This document shows, in pieces, positions 27,080 through 34,993 of a DNA stretch of 64,000 nucleotides. Position numbers and translations under genes: made by a program. The notes below the pieces were generated by a model, which worked only from the letters and a program-made list of their open reading frames with translations, did no database searches and had not been told where the DNA came from. Positions within the stretch are counted from its first letter, which is position 1. Every line of letters starts with the position of its first letter. Source of the DNA: Microbispora oryzae (lineage in GTDB: Bacteria > Actinomycetota > Actinomycetes > Streptosporangiales > Streptosporangiaceae); the NCBI RefSeq assembly GCF_017896165.1, contig NZ_JAFCNB010000010.1:124001-188000 (forward strand). Reading direction: 5' to 3'.

Positions 27080-28119
27080 CCACACCCGGATCCGAGGCAC
27101 CGGCGCCGCCCGCGGCCGCGCAGCCCTCCCCACAGGCCGCCGCCACTGGGGCTGCCACTGGGGCCGGTGCGGAGGCCGCCAGGGAGGCGCTCGGCGCACT
27201 GCGCGCCGAGGTCGCCAAGGCAGTCGTGGGACAGGACGCGGTCGTCACCGGCCTCGTCATCGCGCTGCTGTGCCGGGGACACGTGCTGCTCGAAGGCGTG
27301 CCCGGGGTGGCCAAGACCCTGCTCGCGCGCACTCTCGCGGCCGCGCTCGACCTGGATCACAAGCGGATCCAGTTCACCCCCGACCTGATGCCGGGAGACG
27401 TCACGGGCTCCCTGGTCTTCGACTCCCGCACCGCCGAGTTCGAGTTCCGCGAGGGACCGGTCTTCACCAACCTCCTGCTCGCCGACGAGATCAACCGCAC
27501 TCCGCCGAAGACGCAGGCCGCCCTGCTTGAGGCCATGGAGGAGCGCCAGGTCAGCGTCGACGGGACGGCCCGCCCGCTGCCCGACCCGTTCCTCGTCGCC
27601 GCGACGCAGAATCCCATCGAGTACGAGGGGACCTACCAGCTCCCCGAGGCCCAGCTCGACCGGTTCCTGCTGAAGCTCACCGTGCCGCTGCCGCCGCGCG
27701 AGCAGGAGATCGCCGTCCTCGAACGGCACGCCCGCGGCTTCGACCCGCGCGACCTGTCCGGCATCAGGGCCGTGGCCACGGCCGCCGACCTGGAGGCCGG
27801 CCACCGGGCGGTCCGCGGCGTGCACGTGGGCCCCGAGGTGCTCGGATATGTGGTCGACCTGGCCCGGGCCACCCGGCAGTCGCCGTCCCTGCAACTCGGC
27901 GTGTCGCCCCGGGGCGCCACCGCCCTGCTGGCCGCCGCCCGCGCCTGGGGCTGGCTGTCCGGCCGCGCGTACGTCACGCCCGACGACGTCAAGGCGCTGG
28001 CCAGGCCCGCGCTGCGGCACCGCGTGCGGCTTCGGCCGGAGGCGGAGCTGGAGGGCGCGACCCCCGACGGCATCCTGGACGGCATCCTCGCGTCCGTTCC
28101 CGTGCCCCAATGGCGCTGA
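27076..28119 (+). CDS. MoxR-family AAA+ ATPase
   Basis: 347 residues from a GTG overlapping the previous stop. After a disordered Ala/Pro N-terminus, the AAA+ core shows Walker A GVPGVAKTLLAR, the DLMPGDVTGS insert typical of MoxR, Walker B LLLADEINRTPPKTQAALLEAMEE, sensor 1 ATQNPIEYEGTYQLPEAQLDRF and a sensor 2 region GVSPRGATALLAAARAW. MoxR ATPases act as chaperones that load or activate partner proteins, usually with a DUF58/VWA partner, encoded next. Cytosolic, membrane-associated through partners. Confidence 0.95.
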   Translation: MTTPGSEAPAPPAAAQPSPQAAATGAATGAGAEAAREALGALRAEVAKAVVGQDAVVTGLVIALLCRGHVLLEGVPGVAKTLLARTLAAALDLDHKRIQFTPDLMPGDVTGSLVFDSRTAEFEFREGPVFTNLLLADEINRTPPKTQAALLEAMEERQVSVDGTARPLPDPFLVAATQNPIEYEGTYQLPEAQLDRFLLKLTVPLPPREQEIAVLERHARGFDPRDLSGIRAVATAADLEAGHRAVRGVHVGPEVLGYVVDLARATRQSPSLQLGVSPRGATALLAAARAWGWLSGRAYVTPDDVKALARPALRHRVRLRPEAELEGATPDGILDGILASVPVPQWR

Positions 28120-29501
28120 CCGGACGCGCCGGCCTGCTCGCCGCGCTGGGCGCCGTCGTGGTGCTGCTCGCCCCCCGGCCGGGCCTGGCCATGGCGGGCG
28201 TGGCCCTCGCCCTCACCGCGCTCGTGCTCGCCGACCTGACGCTGGCGGGCAGCGTGCGCGGCCTGCGCCTGTACCGCGACGGCGACCGGCTGGTCCGTCT
28301 CGGCGAGTCGGTCGCGATCGGGCTGGTCGTGGAGAATCCCGGCTCTCGACGCGTCAGGGGCGTGCTGCGCGACGCCTGGCCGCCGTCCGCAGGCGCCGGG
28401 CCTCGGCGGCTGTCCCTGGACGTCCCGTCCGGCGAGAGACGGCGGCTCGTGACGACCCTGACGCCCACTCGGAGGGGCGATCGGGAGGCCGTCGCCGTGA
28501 CCGTCCGCGCGCTCGGGCCCCTCGGCGTCGCCGCCCGGCAGGGCACCCATCACGTGCCGTGGTCGGTGCGGGTGCTGCCTCCGTTCCTCAGCCGCAAGCA
28601 CCTGCCGTCCCGGCTCGCCCGCCTGCGGGAGCTGGACGGGCGGCACCCGGCGCTGGTGCGCGGCCAGGGCACCGAGTTCGACTCGTTGCGCGAGTACGTC
28701 GTGGGTGACGACGTGCGCTCGATCGACTGGCGGGCCAGCGGCCGGCGCGGCGACGTGGTGGTGCGCACCTGGCGGCCGGAGCGCGACCGGCGGGTGCTGA
28801 TCGTGCTCGACACGGGCCGCACCTCCGCCGGACGGGTGGGGACCGCCCCGTTCCCGCTGTCCGGCGCGTCCGCCGGTCCCCGTGGTGCCAACGGAACCGG
28901 CGGCGTGGACGGCGGCGGCGGCCGGGACGGCGCGGCGGGATGGCCGCGGCTGGACTGGTCCATGGACGCGGCCCTGCTGCTGGCCGCCCTCGCCTCACGG
29001 GCCGGAGACAGGGTCGACGTCCTCGCCTACGACCGCGCCGTGCGGGCCTGGCTCTCCGGGGCGGCGCGCACCGAGCTGCTGTCGTCCCTCGTCAACGTGC
29101 TGGCTCCCATCGAGCCTGAACTTGTGGAGGCCGACGCGCCCGGCATGGTCGCCGCCGTACTGGCCAGAGCCAGGCGGCGGTGCCTCGTGGTGTTGCTCAC
29201 GGACCTGTCTCCCAGCGCGGTGGAGGAGGGCCTGCTGCCCGTCCTGCCGCGGCTGTCGGCCCGCCACCTCGTGCTGGTCGCGTCGGTCGCCGACCCGCGG
29301 GTGGCCGCCATGGCGTCCGGCCGGGACACGGCCGGCCAGGTGTACGACGCGGCCGCCGCCGAACGGCTCCGGGGCGAACGCCGCCGGATCACCTCGTTGC
29401 TGCGGCGGCACGGCGTGGAGGTCGTCGACGCCCTGCCCGATGACATCGCGCCGGCGCTCGCCGACGCCTATCTGGCCCTCAAGGCCGCCGGCCGCCTCTG
29501 A
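28110..29501 (+). CDS. DUF58 domain protein (VWA-like partner of MoxR)
   Basis: 463 residues overlapping the moxR end by 10 bp. Two N-terminal TMs (about 5-22 and 26-45) are followed by a beta-rich segment and the DUF58 signature REYVVGDDVRSIDWRASGRRGDVVVRTWRPERDRRVLIVLDTGR, where LDTGR resembles a degenerate MIDAS (DxSxS is not intact). A Gly-rich insertion (about 245-275) interrupts the VWA-like domain. Function in this family is unproven; substrate delivery with MoxR is the accepted model. Confidence 0.92.
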   Translation: MALTGRAGLLAALGAVVVLLAPRPGLAMAGVALALTALVLADLTLAGSVRGLRLYRDGDRLVRLGESVAIGLVVENPGSRRVRGVLRDAWPPSAGAGPRRLSLDVPSGERRRLVTTLTPTRRGDREAVAVTVRALGPLGVAARQGTHHVPWSVRVLPPFLSRKHLPSRLARLRELDGRHPALVRGQGTEFDSLREYVVGDDVRSIDWRASGRRGDVVVRTWRPERDRRVLIVLDTGRTSAGRVGTAPFPLSGASAGPRGANGTGGVDGGGGRDGAAGWPRLDWSMDAALLLAALASRAGDRVDVLAYDRAVRAWLSGAARTELLSSLVNVLAPIEPELVEADAPGMVAAVLARARRRCLVVLLTDLSPSAVEEGLLPVLPRLSARHLVLVASVADPRVAAMASGRDTAGQVYDAAAAERLRGERRRITSLLRRHGVEVVDALPDDIAPALADAYLALKAAGRL

Positions 29502-29512
29502 GTTCGGCGCGC

Positions 29513-30517
29513 TCACGCGCTGGGCGCCACGTCCGGGGGCCGTTCGATGTCACCGGTCTCACCGCCGCGCTCCGCCCGGCGCCCGAAGACGATCACGTAC
29601 GTGAGGAAGAGCGCCTCGGCCAGGACGCCGATCCCGACGCGCACCGGAGTCGGCAGTCCGGACGGGGTGACCCCGGCCTCGATGAGCCCGGAGACCAGCA
29701 GCACGGCCACCAGCCCGAGCGCGACGCTCATCACGGCCCGGCCCTGCTCGGCCAGCGCCTCACCGCGCCGCCGGGGGCCGGGGTCGATCACGGTCCAGCC
29801 CAGCCGCATGCCGACGGCCGCCGCGAGGAACACCGCCGACAGCTCCAGCAGGCCGTGGGGAAGGATCAGTCCCCAGAAGACGCCGGCCTTCCCGTTCGCG
29901 TGCATGAGACCGGCGACGACGCCGAGGTTGGCGGCGTTCTGCCACAGGACCCAGGGGATCATCACGCCGAGCAGGATCGACCACATGATCAATTGCATGG
30001 ACACCCAGGCGTTGTTGAGCCACACGTGTCCCGCGAACGACGCCGCCGGGCTCTCCGAGTAGTAGTCGGCGAAGTCGTGCTCGACGAGCTGCCTGATCTC
30101 CGCGGGCGTGCCGATCGTGGCCTGGACGTCCGGATTGGCGGCGATCCAGGCCCCTATGACGTACGCGACCGCGAGGGACGCGACGGCAGCCCCGATCCAC
30201 CACCTCCGGGCCCGGTAGGCGACGACGGGAAACGACACTGTGAAGAACCGGACCACCTCGTGCCAGGCGGGCGTGTGCGCCCCTGTGACCGCCGAGCGCG
30301 CGCGGGCCACCAGCGACGACAGGCGGCCGACGAGGACGGCGTCCGCCTGGCCGCCCGTCTGGCCCGACCGCACGATGGACAGATGGGTGGCCACCCGCTG
30401 GTAGAGCTCCACCAGCTCGTCGATCTCGGCGCCGGTCAGCCGGTTACGCCGCCGGGCCAGCTTGTCGAGCCGATCCCACGCCGGTTGGTTCGCGAGGACG
30501 AACGCGTCGATGTCCAC
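29513..30517 (-). CDS. SpoIIM-like (stage II sporulation protein M family) membrane protein
   Basis: 334 residues from the GTG at 30517, 6 nt after the -10-like TATCGT. A cytoplasmic N-terminal helical segment (VDIDAFVLANQPAWDRLDKLARRRNRLTGAEIDEL) precedes about five TMs with the family block LILPHGLLELSAVFLAAAVGMRLGW. B. subtilis SpoIIM belongs to the SpoIIDMP peptidoglycan-remodelling complex, but actinobacterial members sit beside RDD, MoxR and DUF58 genes and have no proven role. It converges with the DUF58 gene over 11 bp and diverges from RDD over 39 bp. Confidence 0.88.
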   Translation of the reverse strand: MDIDAFVLANQPAWDRLDKLARRRNRLTGAEIDELVELYQRVATHLSIVRSGQTGGQADAVLVGRLSSLVARARSAVTGAHTPAWHEVVRFFTVSFPVVAYRARRWWIGAAVASLAVAYVIGAWIAANPDVQATIGTPAEIRQLVEHDFADYYSESPAASFAGHVWLNNAWVSMQLIMWSILLGVMIPWVLWQNAANLGVVAGLMHANGKAGVFWGLILPHGLLELSAVFLAAAVGMRLGWTVIDPGPRRRGEALAEQGRAVMSVALGLVAVLLVSGLIEAGVTPSGLPTPVRVGIGVLAEALFLTYVIVFGRRAERGGETGDIERPPDVAPSA

Positions 30518-30556
30518 GATCGGACGATACCGACGGAGCGCAGTAGGGTGCGCAGT
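30518..30556. promoter_or_regulatory. Shared divergent leaderless promoter region (SpoIIM-like / RDD)
   Basis: Only 39 bp separate the two start codons. TATCGT on the minus strand (30529-30524) lies 6 nt before one GTG and TAGGGT on the plus strand (30544-30549) 7 nt before the other. Each promoter's -35 must lie within the other gene's transcribed region, so the promoters overlap and may compete. Confidence 0.65.
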
Positions 30557-31489
30557 GTGTCCGAAGTCGTGACCGGCGAAGCCGTCGTCGTCGAGGTCCG
30601 GGTGGCCCAGCTGCCGACCCGCGCCCTCGCGGTCATCATCGACGGCGTCCTGCAGCTGACCGTCCTCGCCGTGGCGTCGCTGCTCGTCGGCTACTCGACG
30701 GCCGTCCTCGACGGGGCGCTCGCCACCGGGGTGCTCATCCTCGTCACGGTGCTCGTCCTGGTGGGGTATCCCGTGGCGTGCGAGACCCTGACCCGCGGGC
30801 GGACGCTGGGGAAGCTGGCGCTCGGCCTGCGGGTGGTGAGCGACGACGGCGGGCCGGAGCGCTTCCGCCAGGCGCTGTTCCGCGGGCTCGCCGGAGTGCT
30901 GGAGTTCTGGATGCTCGCGGGCGCCCCCGCCCTGATCGCCTCGCTCTCCAACCAGCGCGGCAAGCGTCTCGGCGACATCTTCGCCGGCACCATCGTCATC
31001 GGCGAGCGGGCTCCGCGCCAGGACCCGCTCCCGCCCATGCCCGCGCCGCTCGCCCAGTGGGCGGCCACACTGGAGCTTTCGCAGCTTCCCGACGAGCTCG
31101 CCAACACGGCCCGGCAGTATCTGTCGCGCTTTGGGCAGCTGAACCCGCGGGCGCGCGACGAGCTGGGCATGCGCATCGCGGCCCAGATGAGCGCCGTGGT
31201 GACCCCCCCGCCGCCGCCCGGCGTGCCGCCGCACGCCTTCCTCGCCGCCGTACTCGCCGAGCGTCGCCGCCGCGAGGAGCTGCGGCTCGCGCGGGCCCGG
31301 GTCGCCTCGCCGTACGAAACGCCATATGCCGGCATGCCGTACGACGCCCGGCCGTACGGCACCGCGCCGTATGGGACCTCGCCCGGCTCTCGGCAGATCC
31401 CGTACGGGACTCCGGGGCCGGCAGCGCCGCCGGGGCCGGTGCCGCCGCCCGCCACGACGACTCCGGGCGGATTTCTCCCGCCCGAATAG
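30557..31489 (+). CDS. RDD-family membrane protein
   Basis: 310 residues. The RDD domain spans about 1-150: QLPTRALAVIIDGVLQL carries the Arg/Asp residues that name the family, then three TMs and GRTLGKLALGLRVVSDDGGP with the second conserved block. A cytoplasmic middle region (FGQLNPRARDELGMRIAAQM) and a Pro/Tyr/Gly-rich tail (PYGTAPYGTSPGS...) follow. The GTG is 7 nt after TAGGGT. Some RDD proteins are ion antiporters; the pairing with SpoIIM, DUF58 and MoxR suggests a joint membrane function here. Confidence 0.88.
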   Translation: MSEVVTGEAVVVEVRVAQLPTRALAVIIDGVLQLTVLAVASLLVGYSTAVLDGALATGVLILVTVLVLVGYPVACETLTRGRTLGKLALGLRVVSDDGGPERFRQALFRGLAGVLEFWMLAGAPALIASLSNQRGKRLGDIFAGTIVIGERAPRQDPLPPMPAPLAQWAATLELSQLPDELANTARQYLSRFGQLNPRARDELGMRIAAQMSAVVTPPPPPGVPPHAFLAAVLAERRRREELRLARARVASPYETPYAGMPYDARPYGTAPYGTSPGSRQIPYGTPGPAAPPGPVPPPATTTPGGFLPPE

Positions 31490-31561
31490 GTGTAGGCCGC
31501 GAAATGCGGGGAAGCTGCAGCAATTGCAGGTGATTGGGGCATACCTGCAGTGGGGTTGAGT

Positions 31562-31608
31562 CGGGCACGCCCGGCGCGCAACGGGAGAGGTGGCTCCGGG
31601 CGTGCCCG
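31562..31608. terminator. Bidirectional terminator between RDD gene and second SAH hydrolase
   Basis: CGGGCACGCCCGG (31562-31574) and CCGGGCGTGCCCG (31596-31608) pair perfectly over 13 bp with a 21-nt loop, between two convergent genes. Confidence 0.7.
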
Positions 31609-31685
31609 TACTCGTCGGCGTAGTCGCCGGCGCACTTGCCCGCGTTCTCGTCGGCGTACTTGCCGGTTCCTCGCCGGCTTCCGGT

Positions 31686-32930
31686 TCAGGAGCCGAGCCG
31701 CCAGGAGTGCAGGTAGTCCTCCTGCTCGTCGGTGAGCGAGTCGATCGCGATTCCGGCCGCGGCCAGCTTGAGCCGGGCCACTTCCACGTCGATGTCGGCC
31801 GGCACGTCGTACACGCCGGGTGACAGCCGCGCCGCCTCCGCCGCCAGCCGGGCCACCGCGAGTGCCTGCGCCGAGAAGGACATGTCCATCACCGCGGCCG
31901 GATGGCCCTCGGCCGCCGTCAGGTTGACCAGGCGGCCCTCGGCGAGCAGGAGCAGCCTCCGGCCGTCGGCCAGGACGTACTCGTCGGTGTTGGGCCGGAT
32001 GCCGAACCGCACGTCGCGCGCCATCTCCTCCAGGGCCCGCACGTCGATCTCGACGTCGAAGTGGCCGGCGTTGGCCAGGATGGCGCCGTCCTTCATGACG
32101 GCGAGGTGCTCGCCCCGGATGACGTCGCGGTTGCCGGTCACCGTCACGAACACGTCGCCCGCGAGGGCGGCCAGCTCCATCGGCCGTACGTCATAGCCCT
32201 GCAGCGACGCGTCGAGCGCCTTCACCGGGTCGATCTCGGTGACGATCACCCGTGCCCCCAGGCCCCGGGCCCGCTCCGCCACCCCGCGCCCGCAGTAACC
32301 GAAGCCCGCGACGACGACCGTACGCCCCGCGAGCAGGATGTTCGTGGCCCGCATGATGCCGTCCAGGGTCGACTGGCCGGTGCCGTACCGGTTGTCGAAC
32401 ATCCGCTTCGTCCGGGTGTCGTTGACGGCGACCACGGGGAACCGCAGCGCGCCCTCGGCGGCCATCTGCCGCAGCCGGATGATTCCGGTCGTGGTCTCCT
32501 CACAGCCGCCCGCCACGCCTTCCAGCAGTTCGAGACGCTCGGTGTGCAGGATGTTGACGAGATCGCAACCGTCGTCGAGCACGATGTTCGGCGAGATGTC
32601 GAGCGCCTCGTGGATGTGCCGGTAGTAGGTCGCGCGGTCGACCCCGGCGCGCGCGTGGACCGCGATGCCGTATCCGCCGAGCGCGGCGGCCACGTCGTCC
32701 TGCGTCGACAGCGGATTCGACGCGGCCAGCGCGATCTCGGCGCCGCCCGCCCGCAGGGCACCCATGAGCACGGCGGTCTCGGCCGTCACATGGAGACTGG
32801 CGGCGATCCGCAGCCCGTCGAGCGGCCGGTCCTGACCGAACCGGGCCGCGATCGCCTGGAGGACCGGCATCGACCGGGCCGCCCACTCGATCCGCCGCTC
32901 CCCGGCCTCCGCCAACTCGGAGACGACCAC
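31686..32930 (-). CDS. Adenosylhomocysteinase-family protein, short (thermophilic/archaeal-type) paralogue
   Basis: 414 residues, about 60 shorter than the ahcY next to it. The Rossmann loop reads [14 protein letters not shown]; substrate residues are retained as [19 protein letters not shown] and [16 protein letters not shown], but the Cys after YG in classical enzymes is Thr, and the end is [14 protein letters not shown] instead of the NAD-contacting PDHYRY. These traits match Thermotoga/archaeal SAH hydrolases, some of which prefer S-inosylhomocysteine or related substrates. GTG start with AGGGGG upstream. It follows ahcY after a strong hairpin, so expression is probably separate. Confidence 0.88.
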   Translation of the reverse strand: MVVSELAEAGERRIEWAARSMPVLQAIAARFGQDRPLDGLRIAASLHVTAETAVLMGALRAGGAEIALAASNPLSTQDDVAAALGGYGIAVHARAGVDRATYYRHIHEALDISPNIVLDDGCDLVNILHTERLELLEGVAGGCEETTTGIIRLRQMAAEGALRFPVVAVNDTRTKRMFDNRYGTGQSTLDGIMRATNILLAGRTVVVAGFGYCGRGVAERARGLGARVIVTEIDPVKALDASLQGYDVRPMELAALAGDVFVTVTGNRDVIRGEHLAVMKDGAILANAGHFDVEIDVRALEEMARDVRFGIRPNTDEYVLADGRRLLLLAEGRLVNLTAAEGHPAAVMDMSFSAQALAVARLAAEAARLSPGVYDVPADIDVEVARLKLAAAGIAIDSLTDEQEDYLHSWRLGS

Positions 32931-32958
32931 GCCTGGCCCCCTGACTTTCCGTGCGGGT

Positions 32959-32990
32959 GGTCCCGCGGGGCGCCGCCGCCCCGCGGGACC
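32959..32990. terminator. 14-bp perfect hairpin between the two SAH hydrolase genes
   Basis: GGTCCCGCGGGGCG (32959-32972) pairs with CGCCCCGCGGGACC (32977-32990) across a 4-nt loop. It lies 12 bp after the ahcY stop and 28 bp before the second gene's start, and should cut or attenuate read-through. Confidence 0.75.
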
Positions 32991-33001
32991 GTGAGGGGCC
33001 G

Positions 33002-34429
33002 TCAGTACCGGTAGTGGTCCGGCTTGTACGGGCCCTCGACGTCCACGCCGATGTACTCGGCCTGCTTCTTGCTGAGCGTGGTGAGCTTCACCCCGAGGGC
33101 GTCGAGGTGGAGGCGGGCCACCTTCTCGTCCAGGTGCTTGGGCAGGACGTACACGCCGATCGGGTAGTCGTCGGTCTTCGTGAACAGCTCGATCTGGGCG
33201 ATCACCTGGTTGGTGAACGAGTTCGACATCACGAACGACGGGTGACCGGTGGCGCAGCCGAGATTCATCAGCCGGCCCTCGGCGAGCACGATGATCGAGT
33301 GGCCGTCGGGGAAGGCCCAGGTGTGGACCTGCGGCTTGACCTCCTCCTTGCGGATGCCCGGGATGCGGGCGAGGCCGGCCATGTCGATCTCGTTGTCGAA
33401 GTGGCCGATGTTGGACACGATCGCCTGGTGCTTCATCCGCGCCATGTGGTCGGCGGTGATGATGCCGTAGTTGCCGGTGCACGTGACGAAGATGTCCGCG
33501 ATGCCGACGACCTCGTCCAGGGTGGTGACCTGGTAGCCGTCCATCGCCGCCTGGAGCGCGCAGATCGGGTCGATCTCGGTCACGATCACGCGGGCGCCCT
33601 GACCGCGCAGCGCCTCCGCGCAGCCCTTGCCCACGTCGCCGTAGCCGCACACGACGGCGACCTTGCCGCCGATCAGCACGTCGGTCGCCCGGTTGAGGCC
33701 GTCGATGACCGAGTGGCGGCAGCCGTACTTGTTGTCGAACTTCGACTTGGTGACCGAGTCGTTGACGTTGATGGCCGGGAAGAGCAGCTGGCCGTTCTTG
33801 TGCATGTCGTACAGGCGGTGGACACCGGTGGTGGTCTCCTCCGTGACGCCCTTGATGGCCTCGGCGACGCCGGTCCAGCGCTTCTCCTCGCCGACCGTCC
33901 GGCGGAGCGTGTCGAGGATGATCGCCCACTCCTCCGGGTCGTCCTCGCTCGCCGTCGGTACCGCGCCGGCCCGCTCGAACTCCACGCCCTTGTGGACGAG
34001 CAGGGTCGCGTCACCGCCGTCGTCGAGGATCATGTTCGGGCCGGAGCCGTCGGGCCAGCGGAGGGCCTGCTCGGTGCACCACCAGTACTCCTCCAGCGTC
34101 TCGCCCTTCCAGGCGTAGACCGGCACACCCTTGGGGTCGTCCGGCGTCCCGTCGGGACCGACGACCACGGCCGCGGCGGCGTGGTCCTGGGTGGAGAAGA
34201 TGTTGCAGCTCACCCACCGGACGTCGGCGCCCAGGGCCACCAGCGTCTCGATCAGCACAGCCGTCTGGATGGTCATGTGGAGCGATCCCATGATCTTCGC
34301 GCCCCGGAGCGGCTGCGAGGCGGCGAACTCCGCGCGGGTCGCCATAAGGCCCGGCATCTCGTGCTCCGCGAGGCGGATCTCCCTGCGGCCGAAGTCCGCG
34401 AGGTTAAGGTCGGCGACCTTGAAGTCCAT
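33002..34429 (-). CDS. ahcY: S-adenosyl-L-homocysteine hydrolase
   Basis: 475 residues from the ATG at 34429, which follows GGAGGGA; the frame extends upstream without support. It splits SAH into adenosine and homocysteine, relieving product inhibition of methyltransferases. Seen are the NAD loop [12 protein letters not shown], catalytic residues in ILDDGGD, EETTTG and [17 protein letters not shown] (Lys, Asp and Cys of the active site), the bacterial insertion around [18 protein letters not shown] and the C-terminal PDHYRY that reaches the neighbouring subunit's NAD. A TAAAAT -10 lies 33 nt upstream. Confidence 0.97.
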   Translation of the reverse strand: MDFKVADLNLADFGRREIRLAEHEMPGLMATRAEFAASQPLRGAKIMGSLHMTIQTAVLIETLVALGADVRWVSCNIFSTQDHAAAAVVVGPDGTPDDPKGVPVYAWKGETLEEYWWCTEQALRWPDGSGPNMILDDGGDATLLVHKGVEFERAGAVPTASEDDPEEWAIILDTLRRTVGEEKRWTGVAEAIKGVTEETTTGVHRLYDMHKNGQLLFPAINVNDSVTKSKFDNKYGCRHSVIDGLNRATDVLIGGKVAVVCGYGDVGKGCAEALRGQGARVIVTEIDPICALQAAMDGYQVTTLDEVVGIADIFVTCTGNYGIITADHMARMKHQAIVSNIGHFDNEIDMAGLARIPGIRKEEVKPQVHTWAFPDGHSIIVLAEGRLMNLGCATGHPSFVMSNSFTNQVIAQIELFTKTDDYPIGVYVLPKHLDEKVARLHLDALGVKLTTLSKKQAEYIGVDVEGPYKPDHYRY

Positions 34430-34461
34430 GAAAGTGTTCCCTCCGTTGTCCGTCGGCTGCG

Positions 34462-34467
34462 ATTTTA
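34462..34467 (-). promoter_or_regulatory. ahcY -10 element
   Basis: TAAAAT on the minus strand stands out in GC-rich sequence 33 bp upstream of the ahcY ATG. I see no convincing -35 at 17 nt, so an activator or extended element may be needed. No SAH-riboswitch fold was recognised in the short leader. Confidence 0.5.
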
Positions 34468-34508
34468 GGCGGCTCGGACGACCCGACGCATGCGCAGGGG
34501 CGCGAACT

Positions 34509-34530
34509 TCACACAAGAATGTGACATTCT
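34509..34530. promoter_or_regulatory. Overlapping inverted repeats between ahcY and the MerR-type gene
   Basis: Two perfect inverted repeats share bases: TCACA-N6-TGTGA (34509-34524) and AGAATG-TGA-CATTCT (34516-34530). They lie 55 bp before the MerR-type start and upstream of the ahcY -10. A site for the MerR-type protein or another regulator of ahcY is inferred. Confidence 0.5.
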
Positions 34531-34584
34531 GTCGGCGACGGATGCCGCTGGACGGATCGAACGAGAAGAGGCGGGTGGACGCCG

Positions 34585-34965
34585 ATGCGGATCACCGAGG
34601 CGGCCAGGCATCTTGGCCTGTCCCCCCGCATGTTGCGCTACCGGGAGGCCCTCGGCCTGCTGCCGCCGGTCCGCGACCGGGGCGCGCACCGGCGCTTCGG
34701 CCCGGAGGAGCTGGCCGCGGTCCGCCAGGCGATGGAGCTGGAGCGCCGTTTCGACGTCTCCCCCGCCGAGCTGGCCTTCGCGCTGCGGGCGCTGTCGGAG
34801 CCCGCCGTGGGACAGGCCGTACGAGAGCTCGGCGTGCGGATCGGCCGTATCCCCGTGCCTCGCAGGGCCCTGGACTTCGAGAAGGAGAAGGCGCTGCGGC
34901 TCCTGCGGGAACGGCCCGGAACGCCGGTCCCACGACCAGGCTTCAGAGCTGAACCTCAGGGCTGA
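34585..34965 (+). CDS. MerR-family transcriptional regulator
   Basis: 126 residues. The N-terminal winged helix [48 protein letters not shown] is a standard MerR DNA-binding domain. The remaining ~70 residues are mostly helical and contain no Cys, so metal sensing of the MerR/CueR kind is unlikely. It is divergent from ahcY with inverted repeats between, suggesting control of methyl-cycle genes; this is inference. The end ([11 protein letters not shown]) is short and disordered. Confidence 0.82.
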   Translation: MRITEAARHLGLSPRMLRYREALGLLPPVRDRGAHRRFGPEELAAVRQAMELERRFDVSPAELAFALRALSEPAVGQAVRELGVRIGRIPVPRRALDFEKEKALRLLRERPGTPVPRPGFRAEPQG

Positions 34966-34993
34966 ACCTCAGGGCCGGGCTCCCCGGTGAGCT

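Noticed and set aside
31686-33929. 747-codon frame as a single SAH hydrolase fusion
   Set aside because: The extra N-terminal part is an out-of-frame reading of ahcY. Start at 32930 with its own ribosome site gives a normal short paralogue.
34430-34584. SAH riboswitch before ahcY
   Set aside because: The leader after the -10 is only about 25 nt, too short, and no SAH-riboswitch fold is visible.
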